Shown: positions 50,341-59,524, numbered from the stretch's first letter. The stretch: DNA of 64,000 bases from Bacteroidales bacterium (GCA_017428245.1 JAFRRF010000001.1:1-64000), one strand, 5' to 3'. Notes: a model not told the origin generated them from the sequence alone. Numbers and translations are program-made.

Positions 50341-51059
50341 GAAAATTCCGCGAAAACGAGACCTTCAGCTGTCTCGTCCAACCCGCGACGGAAGAATTGC
50401 TGGGCCGCGACCATCCTTTGAAAGGGAGCTGGAAACAGCAGATGTTCCACAACGACCGGCCCATCGTCCTGGAACTGGGATGCGGCAAGGGAGAATATAC
50501 CATCGCCCTGGCTGAGCGCTTTCCCGACAAGAACTATATCGGCATCGATATCAAGGGAGCGCGGCTCTGGAAAGGTGCCAAGTATGCCACTGAGCACGCT
50601 ATGGGAAACGTCGCCTTCATCCGCACGCGGATCGAATTCATCGAATCACTGTTCGGTCCCGGTGAAATCGACGAGATCTGGATCACCTTCGCCGATCCGC
50701 AGGAGCGCAAGCCCCGCAAGCGGCTCACCCATCCCCGTTTTCTGGAAAGCTACCGCAGGATGCTGGCTCCGGGCGGCGTGATCCACCTGAAGACCGACAG
50801 CCGCCTGCTGCACCATTTCACACTGGAGACAGCCCGCTGCAACGGACTGACCGTCCTGGAACACAACGAAGACATCTACGGCACGGGGCGCGCCGACGAA
50901 CTGCTTTCCATCCAGACCTTCTACGAGAAGAATTTCCTGGCACAGGGCATTCCGATCACCTACCTGGCCTTCCGTCTCGACAACGAAAAACTCCTGGTCG
51001 AACCGGAGTGGGACCAGGAGCCTTATGAGCAGACCTACAAGACGCTTACGCGTTCGTAA
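50322..51059 (+). CDS. trmB: tRNA (guanosine(46)-N7)-methyltransferase
   Basis: A 245-residue SAM-dependent methyltransferase acting on G46 of tRNA. The SAM-binding motif is IVLELGCGKGEYTIALAERF (about residues 48-67), then NYIGIDIKGARLWKGAKYA, ITFADPQERKPRKRLTHPRF (the catalytic-region Asp-Pro) and the C-terminal RADELLSIQTFYEKNF. It begins inside the 3' end of the lipoprotein gene (19 bp overlap) and ends 3 bp from the convergent porin-like gene. Confidence 0.94.
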   Translation: MGKGKLRKFRENETFSCLVQPATEELLGRDHPLKGSWKQQMFHNDRPIVLELGCGKGEYTIALAERFPDKNYIGIDIKGARLWKGAKYATEHAMGNVAFIRTRIEFIESLFGPGEIDEIWITFADPQERKPRKRLTHPRFLESYRRMLAPGGVIHLKTDSRLLHHFTLETARCNGLTVLEHNEDIYGTGRADELLSIQTFYEKNFLAQGIPITYLAFRLDNEKLLVEPEWDQEPYEQTYKTLTRS

Positions 51060-51062
51060 GCT

Positions 51063-51650
51063 TTAGAATCTCAATCCGACAGAAATCTCGAAAGAGCGCT
51101 GTTTGTTGTTGAGCGTAGGGAACGATTCGATCTCCGACAGTTTCCCGAGATTCCAGTTTACCTTTCCGCAAATCTGGAATTTGAAGACATCGATGCCGAT
51201 ACCCATACTCACGCCATATTCGATGCCTTTGAGGTGGTCGACGATATCCTTGCGCGTCGTTTCACCGATACCCTCCCAATTTCCTTTGAGGGCATTGCGC
51301 ACCTTGACGCCAAGATACGGACCGGCAAGCAGGTAAGGACGGGCAATCAGCAGATCCGGTCCCCACTGCACATTGAGAGGGAGCTCCACATAACTGATAC
51401 GCAGGTTGGCATTATCCTGTACATTGACGCTTGAAACCTTGTACATCAATTCAGGCTGGAAGGAAAAGCCGCTGACCGTTTCGGTCTGATAACCGACACC
51501 GGCCTGCCAACCGCTACGGCCACCGCTTTTCAAAGCCTGGACATTGGAAAACTGATAGTTATACCCCGCCTTGACAATCACGCTCTGGGCTCCGGCCGAC
51601 AGAAGGCTCAGACCCAGGATGCCGACAAACAGTAAAGCAATTCGTTTCAT
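51063..51650 (-). CDS. Outer-membrane beta-barrel protein (porin-family), paralogue of 52663-53232
   Basis: A 195-residue protein with a signal peptide (KRIALLFVGILGLSLLSAGA). The mature part is made of amphipathic strands: VIVKAGYNYQFSNVQALKSG, FSFQPELMYKVSSVNVQ, YVELPLNVQWGPDLLIARPY and LLAGPYLGVKVRNALKG, ending in the barrel C-terminus SFEISVGLRF. It matches the eight-stranded PF13568-type of Bacteroidota. I set the start at 51650. Function unknown; it is a relative of the neighbour at 52663. Confidence 0.85.
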   Translation of the reverse strand: MKRIALLFVGILGLSLLSAGAQSVIVKAGYNYQFSNVQALKSGGRSGWQAGVGYQTETVSGFSFQPELMYKVSSVNVQDNANLRISYVELPLNVQWGPDLLIARPYLLAGPYLGVKVRNALKGNWEGIGETTRKDIVDHLKGIEYGVSMGIGIDVFKFQICGKVNWNLGKLSEIESFPTLNNKQRSFEISVGLRF

Positions 51651-51693
51651 TTTTCGTTCTATTGGTTTTGCCGATAAAGATAACAAAAAAAAA

Positions 51694-52659
51694 TCAAACC
51701 GTGCGGACAGCCATCAGTCCGGCCAGTTTTTCGAGACAGGAACGGGCCTCAGAGACCGGGAGGGAAACCAGTGAACCGACGGCAGACTTCAACTCTGCGT
51801 CGAGCCTTTCCCGTGCATACCCCAGCCCGTCGTAGGAACTCACCAGCGCAATGGCATCGCCTGCCAGGGCGGCGTCGGGATTTTTCATCCGCCGAAGGAT
51901 TTCCCGGACCACTTTTTTCGGAGCGCGGGCGAACAGCCCCAGCAAAGGCAACGTTATTTTCCGCTCCATGATGTCTTGTCCCACGGGTTTTCCCGTTGAA
52001 AGCCCGGGAGAGTAGTCGAGCATGTCATCGCGCATCTGGAAAGCCTGGCCGATGTGGAAAGCATAGTTCCGGCAGGCCTCGATTTCGGCCTCGCCGGCCT
52101 CCACGGAATACGCGGCACTCAGGATGGACGCCTCGAAGAGTGAGGTCGTCTTGTTGTAGATGATCCGACGGTAATCCTCTTCCGTCGTATCGAGTTTTTC
52201 CGCTTTCTCCAATTGAAGCATCTCGCCGCACGCCAGGTCGCCCAGACACTTCGAGAAAATGTGGAGCACCCGCTTGTCGGGATGGTCGATAATCAGATCC
52301 ATAGCCCGGGAGAGCCAGAAATCTCCCAACAGCACGGCGGTGGTGGGCGAATAGAGCGCCATCACCGTGGGAGCGCCCCGGCGGGTCGGGGAATTGTCGG
52401 CCACGTCGTCGTGAAGGAGCGTGGCCGAGTGCAGCAGTTCGGAAGCCACCGCACAATGAATCACATTCTCATTGCAAAAGCCCCGAAGGGCTTTTGCAAT
52501 AAGTAACGTGAAAGTGGGACGGAGCTTTTTGCCGCCGTGGCCAAGCAGATACCGGTTGGCCTTTTCAAGCAGGGGAATCTCCGAATCAAGACTCCCGGCA
52601 AAAAGCGATTGGAACCGGTTCCAATCCTGTCCCAGAGAGCGTTGAATCTCCTGGATCAA
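51694..52659 (-). CDS. Polyprenyl synthetase family protein
   Basis: A 321-residue trans-prenyltransferase. The first Asp-rich motif is in LLHSATLLHDDVADNSPTRR, the second in GQAFQMRDDMLDYSPGLSTG, and the GGKKLRPTF loop lies near residue 39. Such enzymes make the side chain of menaquinone (octaprenyl type) or other polyprenyl diphosphates; chain length cannot be told from sequence by eye. The gene contains a perfect 13-bp inverted repeat (52471-52500). It lies 43 bp upstream of the first barrel gene and 3 bp after the second. Confidence 0.9.
   Translation of the reverse strand: MIQEIQRSLGQDWNRFQSLFAGSLDSEIPLLEKANRYLLGHGGKKLRPTFTLLIAKALRGFCNENVIHCAVASELLHSATLLHDDVADNSPTRRGAPTVMALYSPTTAVLLGDFWLSRAMDLIIDHPDKRVLHIFSKCLGDLACGEMLQLEKAEKLDTTEEDYRRIIYNKTTSLFEASILSAAYSVEAGEAEIEACRNYAFHIGQAFQMRDDMLDYSPGLSTGKPVGQDIMERKITLPLLGLFARAPKKVVREILRRMKNPDAALAGDAIALVSSYDGLGYARERLDAELKSAVGSLVSLPVSEARSCLEKLAGLMAVRTV
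52471..52500. repeat. Perfect 13-bp hairpin inside the polyprenyl synthetase gene
   Basis: ATTGCAAAAGCCC (52471-52483) and GGGCTTTTGCAAT (52488-52500) are exact complements around CGAA. It encodes LIAKALRGFCNEN on the minus strand, a region where relatives are only weakly conserved and no insertion relative to the family is evident. In mRNA this would be a very stable stem near the 5' end of the gene. Confidence 0.85.
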
Positions 52660-52662
52660 GGA

Positions 52663-53232
52663 TTAAAAAGTAAAGCCGATGCAAAGCTCGATCGTGTGCG
52701 GAGCTTTCAGGTCGGGGAATTCCTTGGTGTCGGCGATCGCGCCGAAATTCCAGTTGTACTTGGCGGTGAACTGCAGGATCCAGAGATTGATGCCCGCACC
52801 GAGGCCGAGACCGTACTCAACCTTCTTCAGATGCGATTTCACATCTTCATTGGTCTTCCAGTTTCCGCCGAGCGTACCGGCTGCCACGCCCACATAGGGA
52901 CCGGCGAAGACGAACGGATACAGATGGTCGGAGTGACCGAAATTGTAACCCATCTGGACATTGAGCGGGAGCTCGATATAGCCGCGCTTCAGCGTCTCTT
53001 TGTCATACTCGAAACCGATGACCTTGTACAGCAGTTCCGGCTGGAAAGTGAAACCGAAACCGTCGGGAATCACGGTCTGGAAACCGACACCGGCCTGCCA
53101 TCCGAAAGGACGGCTGTCGATATTCTCAATTTTGGTGAAGTTGGCGCCGGCCTTGACGACAAGACCCTCGGCATTTGCGGTCAGTCCACCCAGCAGGAGC
53201 AGGCTGACAAGAACCAGGAAAAATTTTTTCAT
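52663..53232 (-). CDS. Outer-membrane beta-barrel protein (porin-family), paralogue of 51063-51650
   Basis: A 189-residue protein with a signal peptide (MKKFFLVLVSLLLLGGLTANA). The barrel strands LVVKAGANFTKIENID, GWQAGVGFQTV, FTFQPELLYKVIGF, YIELPLNVQMGYN, FAGPYVGVAAGTLGGNW and the C-terminal TIELCIGFTF line up with those of the second barrel gene. The two are probably a duplication separated by the polyprenyl synthetase gene, which starts 3 bp downstream of this gene. Confidence 0.85.
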   Translation of the reverse strand: MKKFFLVLVSLLLLGGLTANAEGLVVKAGANFTKIENIDSRPFGWQAGVGFQTVIPDGFGFTFQPELLYKVIGFEYDKETLKRGYIELPLNVQMGYNFGHSDHLYPFVFAGPYVGVAAGTLGGNWKTNEDVKSHLKKVEYGLGLGAGINLWILQFTAKYNWNFGAIADTKEFPDLKAPHTIELCIGFTF

Positions 53233-53247
53233 GATCTGTAATAAAGG

Positions 53248-53565
53248 TTAAATGATTTTTTCGATGTGTTTTTCTATCTCCGCCTGCGGAACGGCGCCCA
53301 CCATACGGTCGACCAACTCGCCGCCCTTGAAGAAAAGGAGGGTCGGAATGTTGCGGATGCCGAACTTCATCGGAATATCCGTGCTTTCATCGACGTTGCA
53401 CTTGACGACGGTGAGTTTGCCGTCATACTTCTCCGCCAGTTTGTCGACCACGGGAGAAAGCATCCGGCAGGGGCCGCACCAGGTGGCCCAGAAATCCACG
53501 AGCACCGGGAGGGAACCCTGCTCGACGATTTCGGCGAAATTGGAATCGGTTAATGCTTGTGCCAT
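53248..53565 (-). CDS. trxA: Thioredoxin
   Basis: A 105-residue protein with the active site WATWCGPCRM (about residues 28-37) and the normal fold: PVLVDFWATWC, VVDKLAEKYDGKL, VKCNVDESTDIPMKFGIRNI (cis-Pro) and PTLLFFKGGELVDRMVG. A cytosolic disulfide reductase of normal length. It is followed after 15 bp by the barrel gene, but a separate promoter-like TACCTTTA precedes it. Confidence 0.95.
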   Translation of the reverse strand: MAQALTDSNFAEIVEQGSLPVLVDFWATWCGPCRMLSPVVDKLAEKYDGKLTVVKCNVDESTDIPMKFGIRNIPTLLFFKGGELVDRMVGAVPQAEIEKHIEKII

Positions 53566-53618
53566 ATTTCGTATTGTTTTTTGAATTCTGCGATAAAGGT
53601 AATCATTTTTTCGGAATG

Positions 53619-53912
53619 TCAGATACTCTGCTCGATATTCCAGACGAATGCCCGTACGCCCACCGATTTGTTGCGGGCGTCGAGTTTGCGGACCGTCAGC
53701 AGCAGTTCGTCGACCTTTTCGTCGGGAACGACCGTGATGACGGCCGAGTTCATCTCGGGCCAGGTATGCGTACCGCGACGCGGCTCGCCGTCGACGGAGC
53801 CCCGCCCCTGCACCTGCTCAAAGAACGTAAAGCCTCTGATGCCCAGTTCATCCAGCATATACTCTACGCGGGATGTGAAGGCCTGGTTGAATACGATAAA
53901 CACACTTTTCAT
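53619..53912 (-). CDS. PG0541-family transporter-associated PII-like protein
   Basis: A 97-residue protein starting MKSVFIVFNQAFTSRVEYML at 53912, with GIRGFTFFEQVQGRGSVDGE and MNSAVITVVPDEKVDELLLT. It is a small alpha-beta fold of the nitrogen-regulatory PII type, recognised as the PG0541 group that travels with RND pumps in Bacteroidota. The 4-bp overlap with the pump gene indicates one operon. It could sense a ligand and control the pump; that is inference. Confidence 0.8.
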   Translation of the reverse strand: MKSVFIVFNQAFTSRVEYMLDELGIRGFTFFEQVQGRGSVDGEPRRGTHTWPEMNSAVITVVPDEKVDELLLTVRKLDARNKSVGVRAFVWNIEQSI

Positions 53913-56900
53913 TTTGCTGCCTCCTGATCGGGATTCAATTGCATGAAGATAAATTCCTTGCGGCGCTTTTCTTCCTTGTCGCGCTCGCCGTGGCGGGAGA
54001 TCAGGCCGTAGACCACCGGCACGATGATCAGCGTGACGAAGGTCGAGACCAGCAGACCGCCGATCACCACGATGCCGAGCGGATGCCACATCTCGGAGCC
54101 CTCACCGCCGCTGAGTGCCATCGGAAGCATACCGAGCAGGGTCGTGAAGGCCGTCATCAGCACCGGACGCAGACGGGAGGCGCCCGAAAGGGCGATCGCC
54201 TCGTTGAGCGCGTGCCCGCGGTCGCGCATCAGGTTGATGTAGTCCACCAGCACGATACCGTTCTTGACCACGATACCCACGAGCATCACCACGCCCAGTG
54301 CGCCGATCATATCGAGCGACGTACCGGTAATCCAAAGGGCCAGCACCACGCCCGAGAGGCCGAACGGGATGGAAAGCAGGATGACTGCCGGTTTGCTGAG
54401 ACTCTCGAACTGCGACGCCATCACGATATAGACGAGCAGGATAATCAGCAGCAGCAGCGAGAAGATGTCTTTGAAGGTCTTCTGCTGGTCGTCGAAGTCA
54501 CCCGCCAGCACCACCGAGATGCCCGACGGATGCGGGATCTGGTCGACCTGCGCCTGGATGGCGGCCGCCAGTTCGCCGAGCGACGTCTCGTACGGCATCG
54601 AGATGACGCGCACGTAACGCTGGCGGCTCTTGCGGTCGATGGTCTGGGGCGCCCAGTACTCCTCGATCGTGGCAATCTCGCTGAGTTTGATGCGGGCACC
54701 GGTCGCCGTCGGGATCGAGAGGTCCTGGATGTCGGTGATGGAATTGCGGTCCGCTTCCTTGAGCCGGACCACGATATTGTATTCGTCGCCGTCTTCTTTC
54801 AGGAAACCGGCCGTGAAACCGGCCACGCGGTTGCGGATATACTGCGACACCGTCGCCGTGTTCAAGCCGTGGATGGCTGCTTTCTCCTTGTCGACGATGA
54901 CCTTGAGTTCCGGACGGTCCTTGTCGCGGGAAACGCGGACGTTACGGGCACCCGGCACATTGTTTACAATGGCCTGGCGGACTTCCTCCGCATAGAGGTT
55001 GGTCTCGTCGAAATCGTAGCCGTAGATCTCCACGTCCACGGTGGAACGGCCGCCGCCGCCCATACCGCCCGAGGCATTGACCTGGTATTCGATGATTTCA
55101 GGATAGCGGGCAAGTTCCGTACGGATCACCTCGCCGATCTGCTCGATGCTGCGCGTACGCTCGTATTTCTTGTTGCAGACCACCGTCATCTGGATCTTGT
55201 AGTTGGTGGTCGAAGAGAAGAGGGCGCCTACCGAACTCTCGTCGTTCGAACCGGCCGAGGTGGAGATGCGCTGCACTTCCGGAACCAGTTCGCGGATGCG
55301 CTCTTCCAGGACGCGGGCGGTCTTGACCGTCTCTTCGATGCGGGTACCGCGCTGCAGTTCGATGGAGGCGCTCAGACGGCCGTTGTCGCTGCTGGGCATG
55401 AACTCCGTACCGATCTTGCCCATAACCATCGGGAGCATCGACACCACGAAGAAGGCGATGGCGATCAAGATGGTGATCAGTTTGTGCGACAGGCACCAGC
55501 GCAGCAGGTTGGCGTAGGCCTTGTCGACTTTGTCGAGGAAGGCGACCACGATGCGGTCGTACCAGGTCTTCTTCTCGCGGCCCTCGATCAGCTGGCCGTT
55601 CTCGTCGATACGGACTTCCCGGGCCTTGAGGACTTTCGAGCAGAGCATCGGGATGAGCGAGATGGCCACCAGCGTCGATGTCGAAACCACGATGGTCACG
55701 ATCCAGCCCAGTTCTTTGAAGAGAATACCCGCCAGGCCGGTGAGCATCGTAAGCGGAATGAACACGGCCGCGATGACGAGCGTCGTCGCGATGACGGAAG
55801 TCCACACCTCGTTGGTCGCGTAGATGGCCGCCTCGTGCGGCGAAGAGCCGCGGTCGATGTGCTTGGTGATGTTCTCAAGTACCACGATGGCATCGTCCAC
55901 CACCATACCGATGGCCACCGTCAGGGCGGACAGCGAGATGATGTTGAGCGAACTGTCGGTGAGCATCAAATAGACGAAAGCCACGATCAGGGCGATCGGG
56001 ATGGTCAGGCCGATGATCAGGGTGGCGCGCCACTTGCCCAGGAAGAAGAACACGACCAGCACCACGAATAGCAGGGCGTACAGGATGGACTCCTCCAGGG
56101 AACCGATGGCGTTCTCGATCTCTTCGGACGAGTCGTAAATCATCTTGATCTCGACATCCGAAGGGAGTGAACGCTGGATCCGGGCGAGTTCCTTTCGTAC
56201 GTCCTTACAGACCTGTACGGTATTGGAACCCGACTTCTTGGCCACCATCAGACGGACGGCTTCCTTGCTGTCCACCTTCTCGTCGAGCGAGAGGTCCTTG
56301 ATGGTATCGCGCACCGACGCCAGGTCGCGGACGAAGACTTTCTGCCCCAGCGGCGTGGTCGAGACCACGATATCGGCGATGTCGGCGCTCTGCTCATATT
56401 CGCCGCGCACCTGCATCTGGTATTGCTGGCGGTCCATCTTGACCGTACCGCTCGACAGGTTCAGGTTGTTCACGCTCACGGCGTTGGCCACCTGTTCGAG
56501 CGTCAGGTTGTAGGCGTCGAGCTTTGCCTGGTCGATGTCGATATAGACATAGCGGTCGGGTGCACCCGACACCGACACGGAGCCGATGCCGTTGATGCGG
56601 TTGAGCTGCGGAACCACCTCGTCGTTGAGAATCTTCTCCAGACCGGGATAGCTTTCCTTTGCCATCACGGAATACTGGATGATCGGCATCAGGCTCGAAT
56701 TGAGCTTGAACATCACCGGGCTGGCGCAGCCTTCCGGCAGATTGCTCTTGACCATGTCGATGAACGACCGCACGTCGTTGGACGCTTCGTCGCGGTCGGT
56801 CCCCCACTCCAGTTCCAACGAGACGACGGACATATTGTCGCGCGAGGAAGAAGTGAGCTCTTTCAGGCCGTCGACCGAGGTAAGGCTGTTTTCGATGAGC

Positions 56901-57094
56901 TTGGTCACGTTGGTCTCGATCTCGCTGGCGGAGGCGCCCGGATAAGTGGTCATCACCGTGATGTACGGCGGATCCATCTCCGGGAACTGGTCGATCGGCA
57001 GTCGCGACAGCGAGAACACGCCGATGACGATCACCGCCACGAAAATCAGCGCCGTGGTGACGGGCTTTTCAATGGCTGACTTGTAGATACTCAT
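53909..57094 (-). CDS. RND efflux transporter permease
   Basis: A 1061-residue inner-membrane pump of the AcrB/MexB superfamily. It opens with the first membrane segment (VTTALIFVAVIVIGVFSLSR), PEMDPPYITVMTTYPGASA (periplasmic start) and shows the transmembrane-proton-relay segment VAIGMVVDDAIVVLENITKH with two Asp. Other marks are AVFIPLTMLTGLAGILFKE and MLVGIVVKNGIVLVDYINLM. Twelve transmembrane stretches can be counted. It would expel drugs, bile acids or other small molecules; the actual substrate is unknown. It overlaps the adaptor gene by 4 bp. Confidence 0.93.
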   Translation of the reverse strand: MSIYKSAIEKPVTTALIFVAVIVIGVFSLSRLPIDQFPEMDPPYITVMTTYPGASASEIETNVTKLIENSLTSVDGLKELTSSSRDNMSVVSLELEWGTDRDEASNDVRSFIDMVKSNLPEGCASPVMFKLNSSLMPIIQYSVMAKESYPGLEKILNDEVVPQLNRINGIGSVSVSGAPDRYVYIDIDQAKLDAYNLTLEQVANAVSVNNLNLSSGTVKMDRQQYQMQVRGEYEQSADIADIVVSTTPLGQKVFVRDLASVRDTIKDLSLDEKVDSKEAVRLMVAKKSGSNTVQVCKDVRKELARIQRSLPSDVEIKMIYDSSEEIENAIGSLEESILYALLFVVLVVFFFLGKWRATLIIGLTIPIALIVAFVYLMLTDSSLNIISLSALTVAIGMVVDDAIVVLENITKHIDRGSSPHEAAIYATNEVWTSVIATTLVIAAVFIPLTMLTGLAGILFKELGWIVTIVVSTSTLVAISLIPMLCSKVLKAREVRIDENGQLIEGREKKTWYDRIVVAFLDKVDKAYANLLRWCLSHKLITILIAIAFFVVSMLPMVMGKIGTEFMPSSDNGRLSASIELQRGTRIEETVKTARVLEERIRELVPEVQRISTSAGSNDESSVGALFSSTTNYKIQMTVVCNKKYERTRSIEQIGEVIRTELARYPEIIEYQVNASGGMGGGGRSTVDVEIYGYDFDETNLYAEEVRQAIVNNVPGARNVRVSRDKDRPELKVIVDKEKAAIHGLNTATVSQYIRNRVAGFTAGFLKEDGDEYNIVVRLKEADRNSITDIQDLSIPTATGARIKLSEIATIEEYWAPQTIDRKSRQRYVRVISMPYETSLGELAAAIQAQVDQIPHPSGISVVLAGDFDDQQKTFKDIFSLLLLIILLVYIVMASQFESLSKPAVILLSIPFGLSGVVLALWITGTSLDMIGALGVVMLVGIVVKNGIVLVDYINLMRDRGHALNEAIALSGASRLRPVLMTAFTTLLGMLPMALSGGEGSEMWHPLGIVVIGGLLVSTFVTLIIVPVVYGLISRHGERDKEEKRRKEFIFMQLNPDQEAAK

Positions 57095-58113
57095 TGGGCG
57101 TTGTCTCCTGCTACGTTGAGTTTCGAACCGTCCACCAGTTTGGCCTGGCCCACGACGACGAGCCGGTCGCCCTCGTGCAGTTCATCGCTGATGATTTCAA
57201 TATTCTCGTCGAAACGCTGTCCGAGCGTCACGAAGACCCGTTTGGCCACGCCGCCGTCGTCCAGGAAGACATAGCGGTCGTTCGAGCCCGTAAGCTTAAG
57301 CACGGCCTGGTAGGGCACCACCATGGCGCGGGCCATGCCCAGCGACATTTTGGTCCGGACATACATACCCGGACGGAGTTTCAGCCCGCTGTTGGGGATC
57401 TTGAGCCGCGCCTGGAAGGTGTGGGAGGCAGGATCGACCGTCGGATACACGATGTCGATCGTGGCGGGGAAGGTCTCCCCGGGATAGATTTCCGAGGTAA
57501 GCGTGACCGCCATGCCTTTCTTCACGTTGGGATAGTAGCTTTCCGGAATGGCGATCAGGGCTTTGAGCGTGTAGATCTGCGTCAGCACGAGGATCGGCTG
57601 CCCGCTGTAGAGTTCGCCGTCCTCATAGTTCTTGGCCGAGATCACACCGGCGAAAGGTGCTTTCACGTAGGTATTCTTCTCCAGGAATTCCAGGGTTTCC
57701 TTGGTCTGCTCATAGCTGAGGCGCGTCTGGTCGTAGACCTGCTGGGACACCGCACCGCTCTCGCGGAGCGACTCCATGCGTTCCATCTCCACACCCAGGT
57801 TGGTGTAGGTCAGCTTCGTGGTCGTATATTGGTTCTGGTCCATCCGCACCAGGTTCGCACCGGCACCCACGGAAGTGCCGACCTCGACATAGATATGCTC
57901 GATCTTTCCGGTCAGGGACGGCGAAACGTTGAGCGTCTGCCAGCCCTGCAGCGTAGTGGAGAACTCGAGTTCACGGGAAATGTCGGACATGGCAAGCGGC
58001 GCCGTCTCAACCAGCTGTGCACGCTGCTCCATCACCTGTTGTTGCTGCTTTCCGCCGCAGGCGGCGACGATGAAGGCTGCAGCCAGGACCCATACATATA
58101 AGATGTGTTTCAT
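57091..58113 (-). CDS. RND periplasmic adaptor lipoprotein (membrane-fusion protein)
   Basis: A 340-residue lipoprotein (VLAAAFIVAACGGKQ; Cys at about 19). The barrel-sandwich segment FSTTLQGWQTLNVSPSLTGK and VEVGTSVGAGANLVRMDQNQ, the hairpin around VEMERMESLRESGAVSQQVY, and the closing YVKAPFAGVISAKNYEDGEL are as in AcrA/MdtA types. It joins the pump to the outer-membrane channel. It lies 9 bp from the channel gene upstream. Confidence 0.92.
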   Translation of the reverse strand: MKHILYVWVLAAAFIVAACGGKQQQQVMEQRAQLVETAPLAMSDISRELEFSTTLQGWQTLNVSPSLTGKIEHIYVEVGTSVGAGANLVRMDQNQYTTTKLTYTNLGVEMERMESLRESGAVSQQVYDQTRLSYEQTKETLEFLEKNTYVKAPFAGVISAKNYEDGELYSGQPILVLTQIYTLKALIAIPESYYPNVKKGMAVTLTSEIYPGETFPATIDIVYPTVDPASHTFQARLKIPNSGLKLRPGMYVRTKMSLGMARAMVVPYQAVLKLTGSNDRYVFLDDGGVAKRVFVTLGQRFDENIEIISDELHEGDRLVVVGQAKLVDGSKLNVAGDNAQ

Positions 58114-58122
58114 ATCGGGATG

Positions 58123-59421
58123 CTATTTATTCAAAAGTTGTTCAAGGGATACCTGCGCGTTGATGATTTCCAGCAGCGACTGTACATAGTTGCTCTGGGC
58201 CGCGATCAGGTTGGTGCCGGAGTTGGTCACGTCGAGGCTCGACGCCACACCGTGCTCATATTTCTTGGCGATATTGTCGAAGACGCGGCGGGCTACCGCC
58301 ACGTTCTGCTTCTGGATTTCGTATTTCTCGACGGCGCTGCGCAGGTTATACAGCAGTTGCCGGTACTGGACATTGAGGGCCAGTTCGGTGTCTTCCAACG
58401 TGTTGAGCTGCTTTTTGTACGAGAGCCGCGCGTCCTTGATCGCCGCATAGCTCTTGCCGAAGGTGAAGAGCGGAATGTTGACCTGGGCACCGATCATATT
58501 GGGCGGCGTCATGTTCATCGTCGCCTCGTCGCTGAGGTTGTGCCGCTTGTTGTACTGGTGGTAAACGCTCAAAGTCGGGCCGTTCGACCAGCCGGTCAGG
58601 GCAATCTGCTTGCGGGCAAGCTCGGTACTCTCTTTCAGGAGACGGTAATCGTAGTTGTCGTTGACGTCAAAATCCGAAGCCAGCAGGTCGGAGGTCGTAC
58701 GGAGGTTCAGCAGGTCGTCGATGCCCTGCGTGAGGACGATTTCCACGTCGTCGGCAAGACAGAGCTGGAGCCGCAGCGAGTTATAAACCATCTCCAGCGA
58801 GCGCTGCGTGGTCTTGATCGTGCTCTCCATCGTGGAAACCTGCACCTGGAGCTGGTCGGCATCGGTCTGCTCGGCCACGCCCACGTCCACCGATTTCTGG
58901 GTGATCGCGTGGAGCTTCCGCATGCTCTCGAGGTTCTCCTCAAGCAGGCGGATCGTCTCTTCCGTCACCAGGGCGGAAAAATACAAAGTCTCCACCTGGT
59001 TGGCAATCTCCTTCTCCGACTTCTCGAGCGTGATGTCGGCCATCTTGCGCGAGATGTCGGCAATGCCCAGCGACACAATCTGCGCACCGCTCAGGCCGAT
59101 GGCCGTCGAAACGTTGAAAGTCATATACGGCGTCATCGAAATCTTCATCGGGCCGAGGTCCATCTTGTAGCCCAAGCTGTTCGAATAGGAAGAACTGGCG
59201 CTCACCTGCGGCAGCATCGAGGCGATGGCCTGCCATTTCGTGGCCTGCGCCTTCTGGATATCGATCGACGCATTGGCCAACGTACGGTTGTGCTCGACCG
59301 CATATTGCTGCGCCTCGGCCAAAGACAAAGCCACCCTCGAAGGACCTTCCTGTGCGAAAGTCTGCAAAGACAGCAGAACGGACAGCACGAAAAATCCAAT
59401 TTTTAGAATATTATCTCTCAT
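58123..59421 (-). CDS. TolC-family outer-membrane efflux protein
   Basis: A 432-residue protein starting with a signal peptide (MRDNILKIGFFVLSVLLSLQ). Two repeats of the TolC fold are visible: SLAEAQQYAVEHNRTLANAS with AIASMLPQVSASSSYSNSLG in the first half, and ARKQIALTGWSNGPTLSVYH with AALEKYEIQ-type helices in the second. The final NAQVSLEQLLNK is standard. The start at 59421 is preferred to 59463, which lacks a signal peptide. It begins the efflux operon. Confidence 0.92.
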   Translation of the reverse strand: MRDNILKIGFFVLSVLLSLQTFAQEGPSRVALSLAEAQQYAVEHNRTLANASIDIQKAQATKWQAIASMLPQVSASSSYSNSLGYKMDLGPMKISMTPYMTFNVSTAIGLSGAQIVSLGIADISRKMADITLEKSEKEIANQVETLYFSALVTEETIRLLEENLESMRKLHAITQKSVDVGVAEQTDADQLQVQVSTMESTIKTTQRSLEMVYNSLRLQLCLADDVEIVLTQGIDDLLNLRTTSDLLASDFDVNDNYDYRLLKESTELARKQIALTGWSNGPTLSVYHQYNKRHNLSDEATMNMTPPNMIGAQVNIPLFTFGKSYAAIKDARLSYKKQLNTLEDTELALNVQYRQLLYNLRSAVEKYEIQKQNVAVARRVFDNIAKKYEHGVASSLDVTNSGTNLIAAQSNYVQSLLEIINAQVSLEQLLNK

Positions 59422-59451
59422 TTTCACTTGTTTTTCCTCAAAATCAAGGCG

Positions 59452-59500
59452 CAAATTTACCACAAAAAATGCGCCGAACCACCATTAATTCGTATCTTTG
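59452..59500. promoter_or_regulatory. Divergent promoters of the efflux operon and the M28 peptidase gene
   Basis: Minus strand TAAATTTG (59459-59452) lies 30 bp before the TolC-type ATG. Plus strand TATCTTTG (59493-59500) lies 24 bp before the peptidase ATG. The upstream TTTG elements are not well placed. No TetR-like operator repeat was seen here. Confidence 0.6.
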
Positions 59501-59524
59501 TATATTGTGTAAAGAATTTTTTCA

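Noticed and set aside
53939-56071. Long plus-strand frame (710 codons) opposite the RND pump gene
   Set aside because: Very rich in Asp, His and Arg as expected for the complement of a membrane-protein gene; no recognisable domain.
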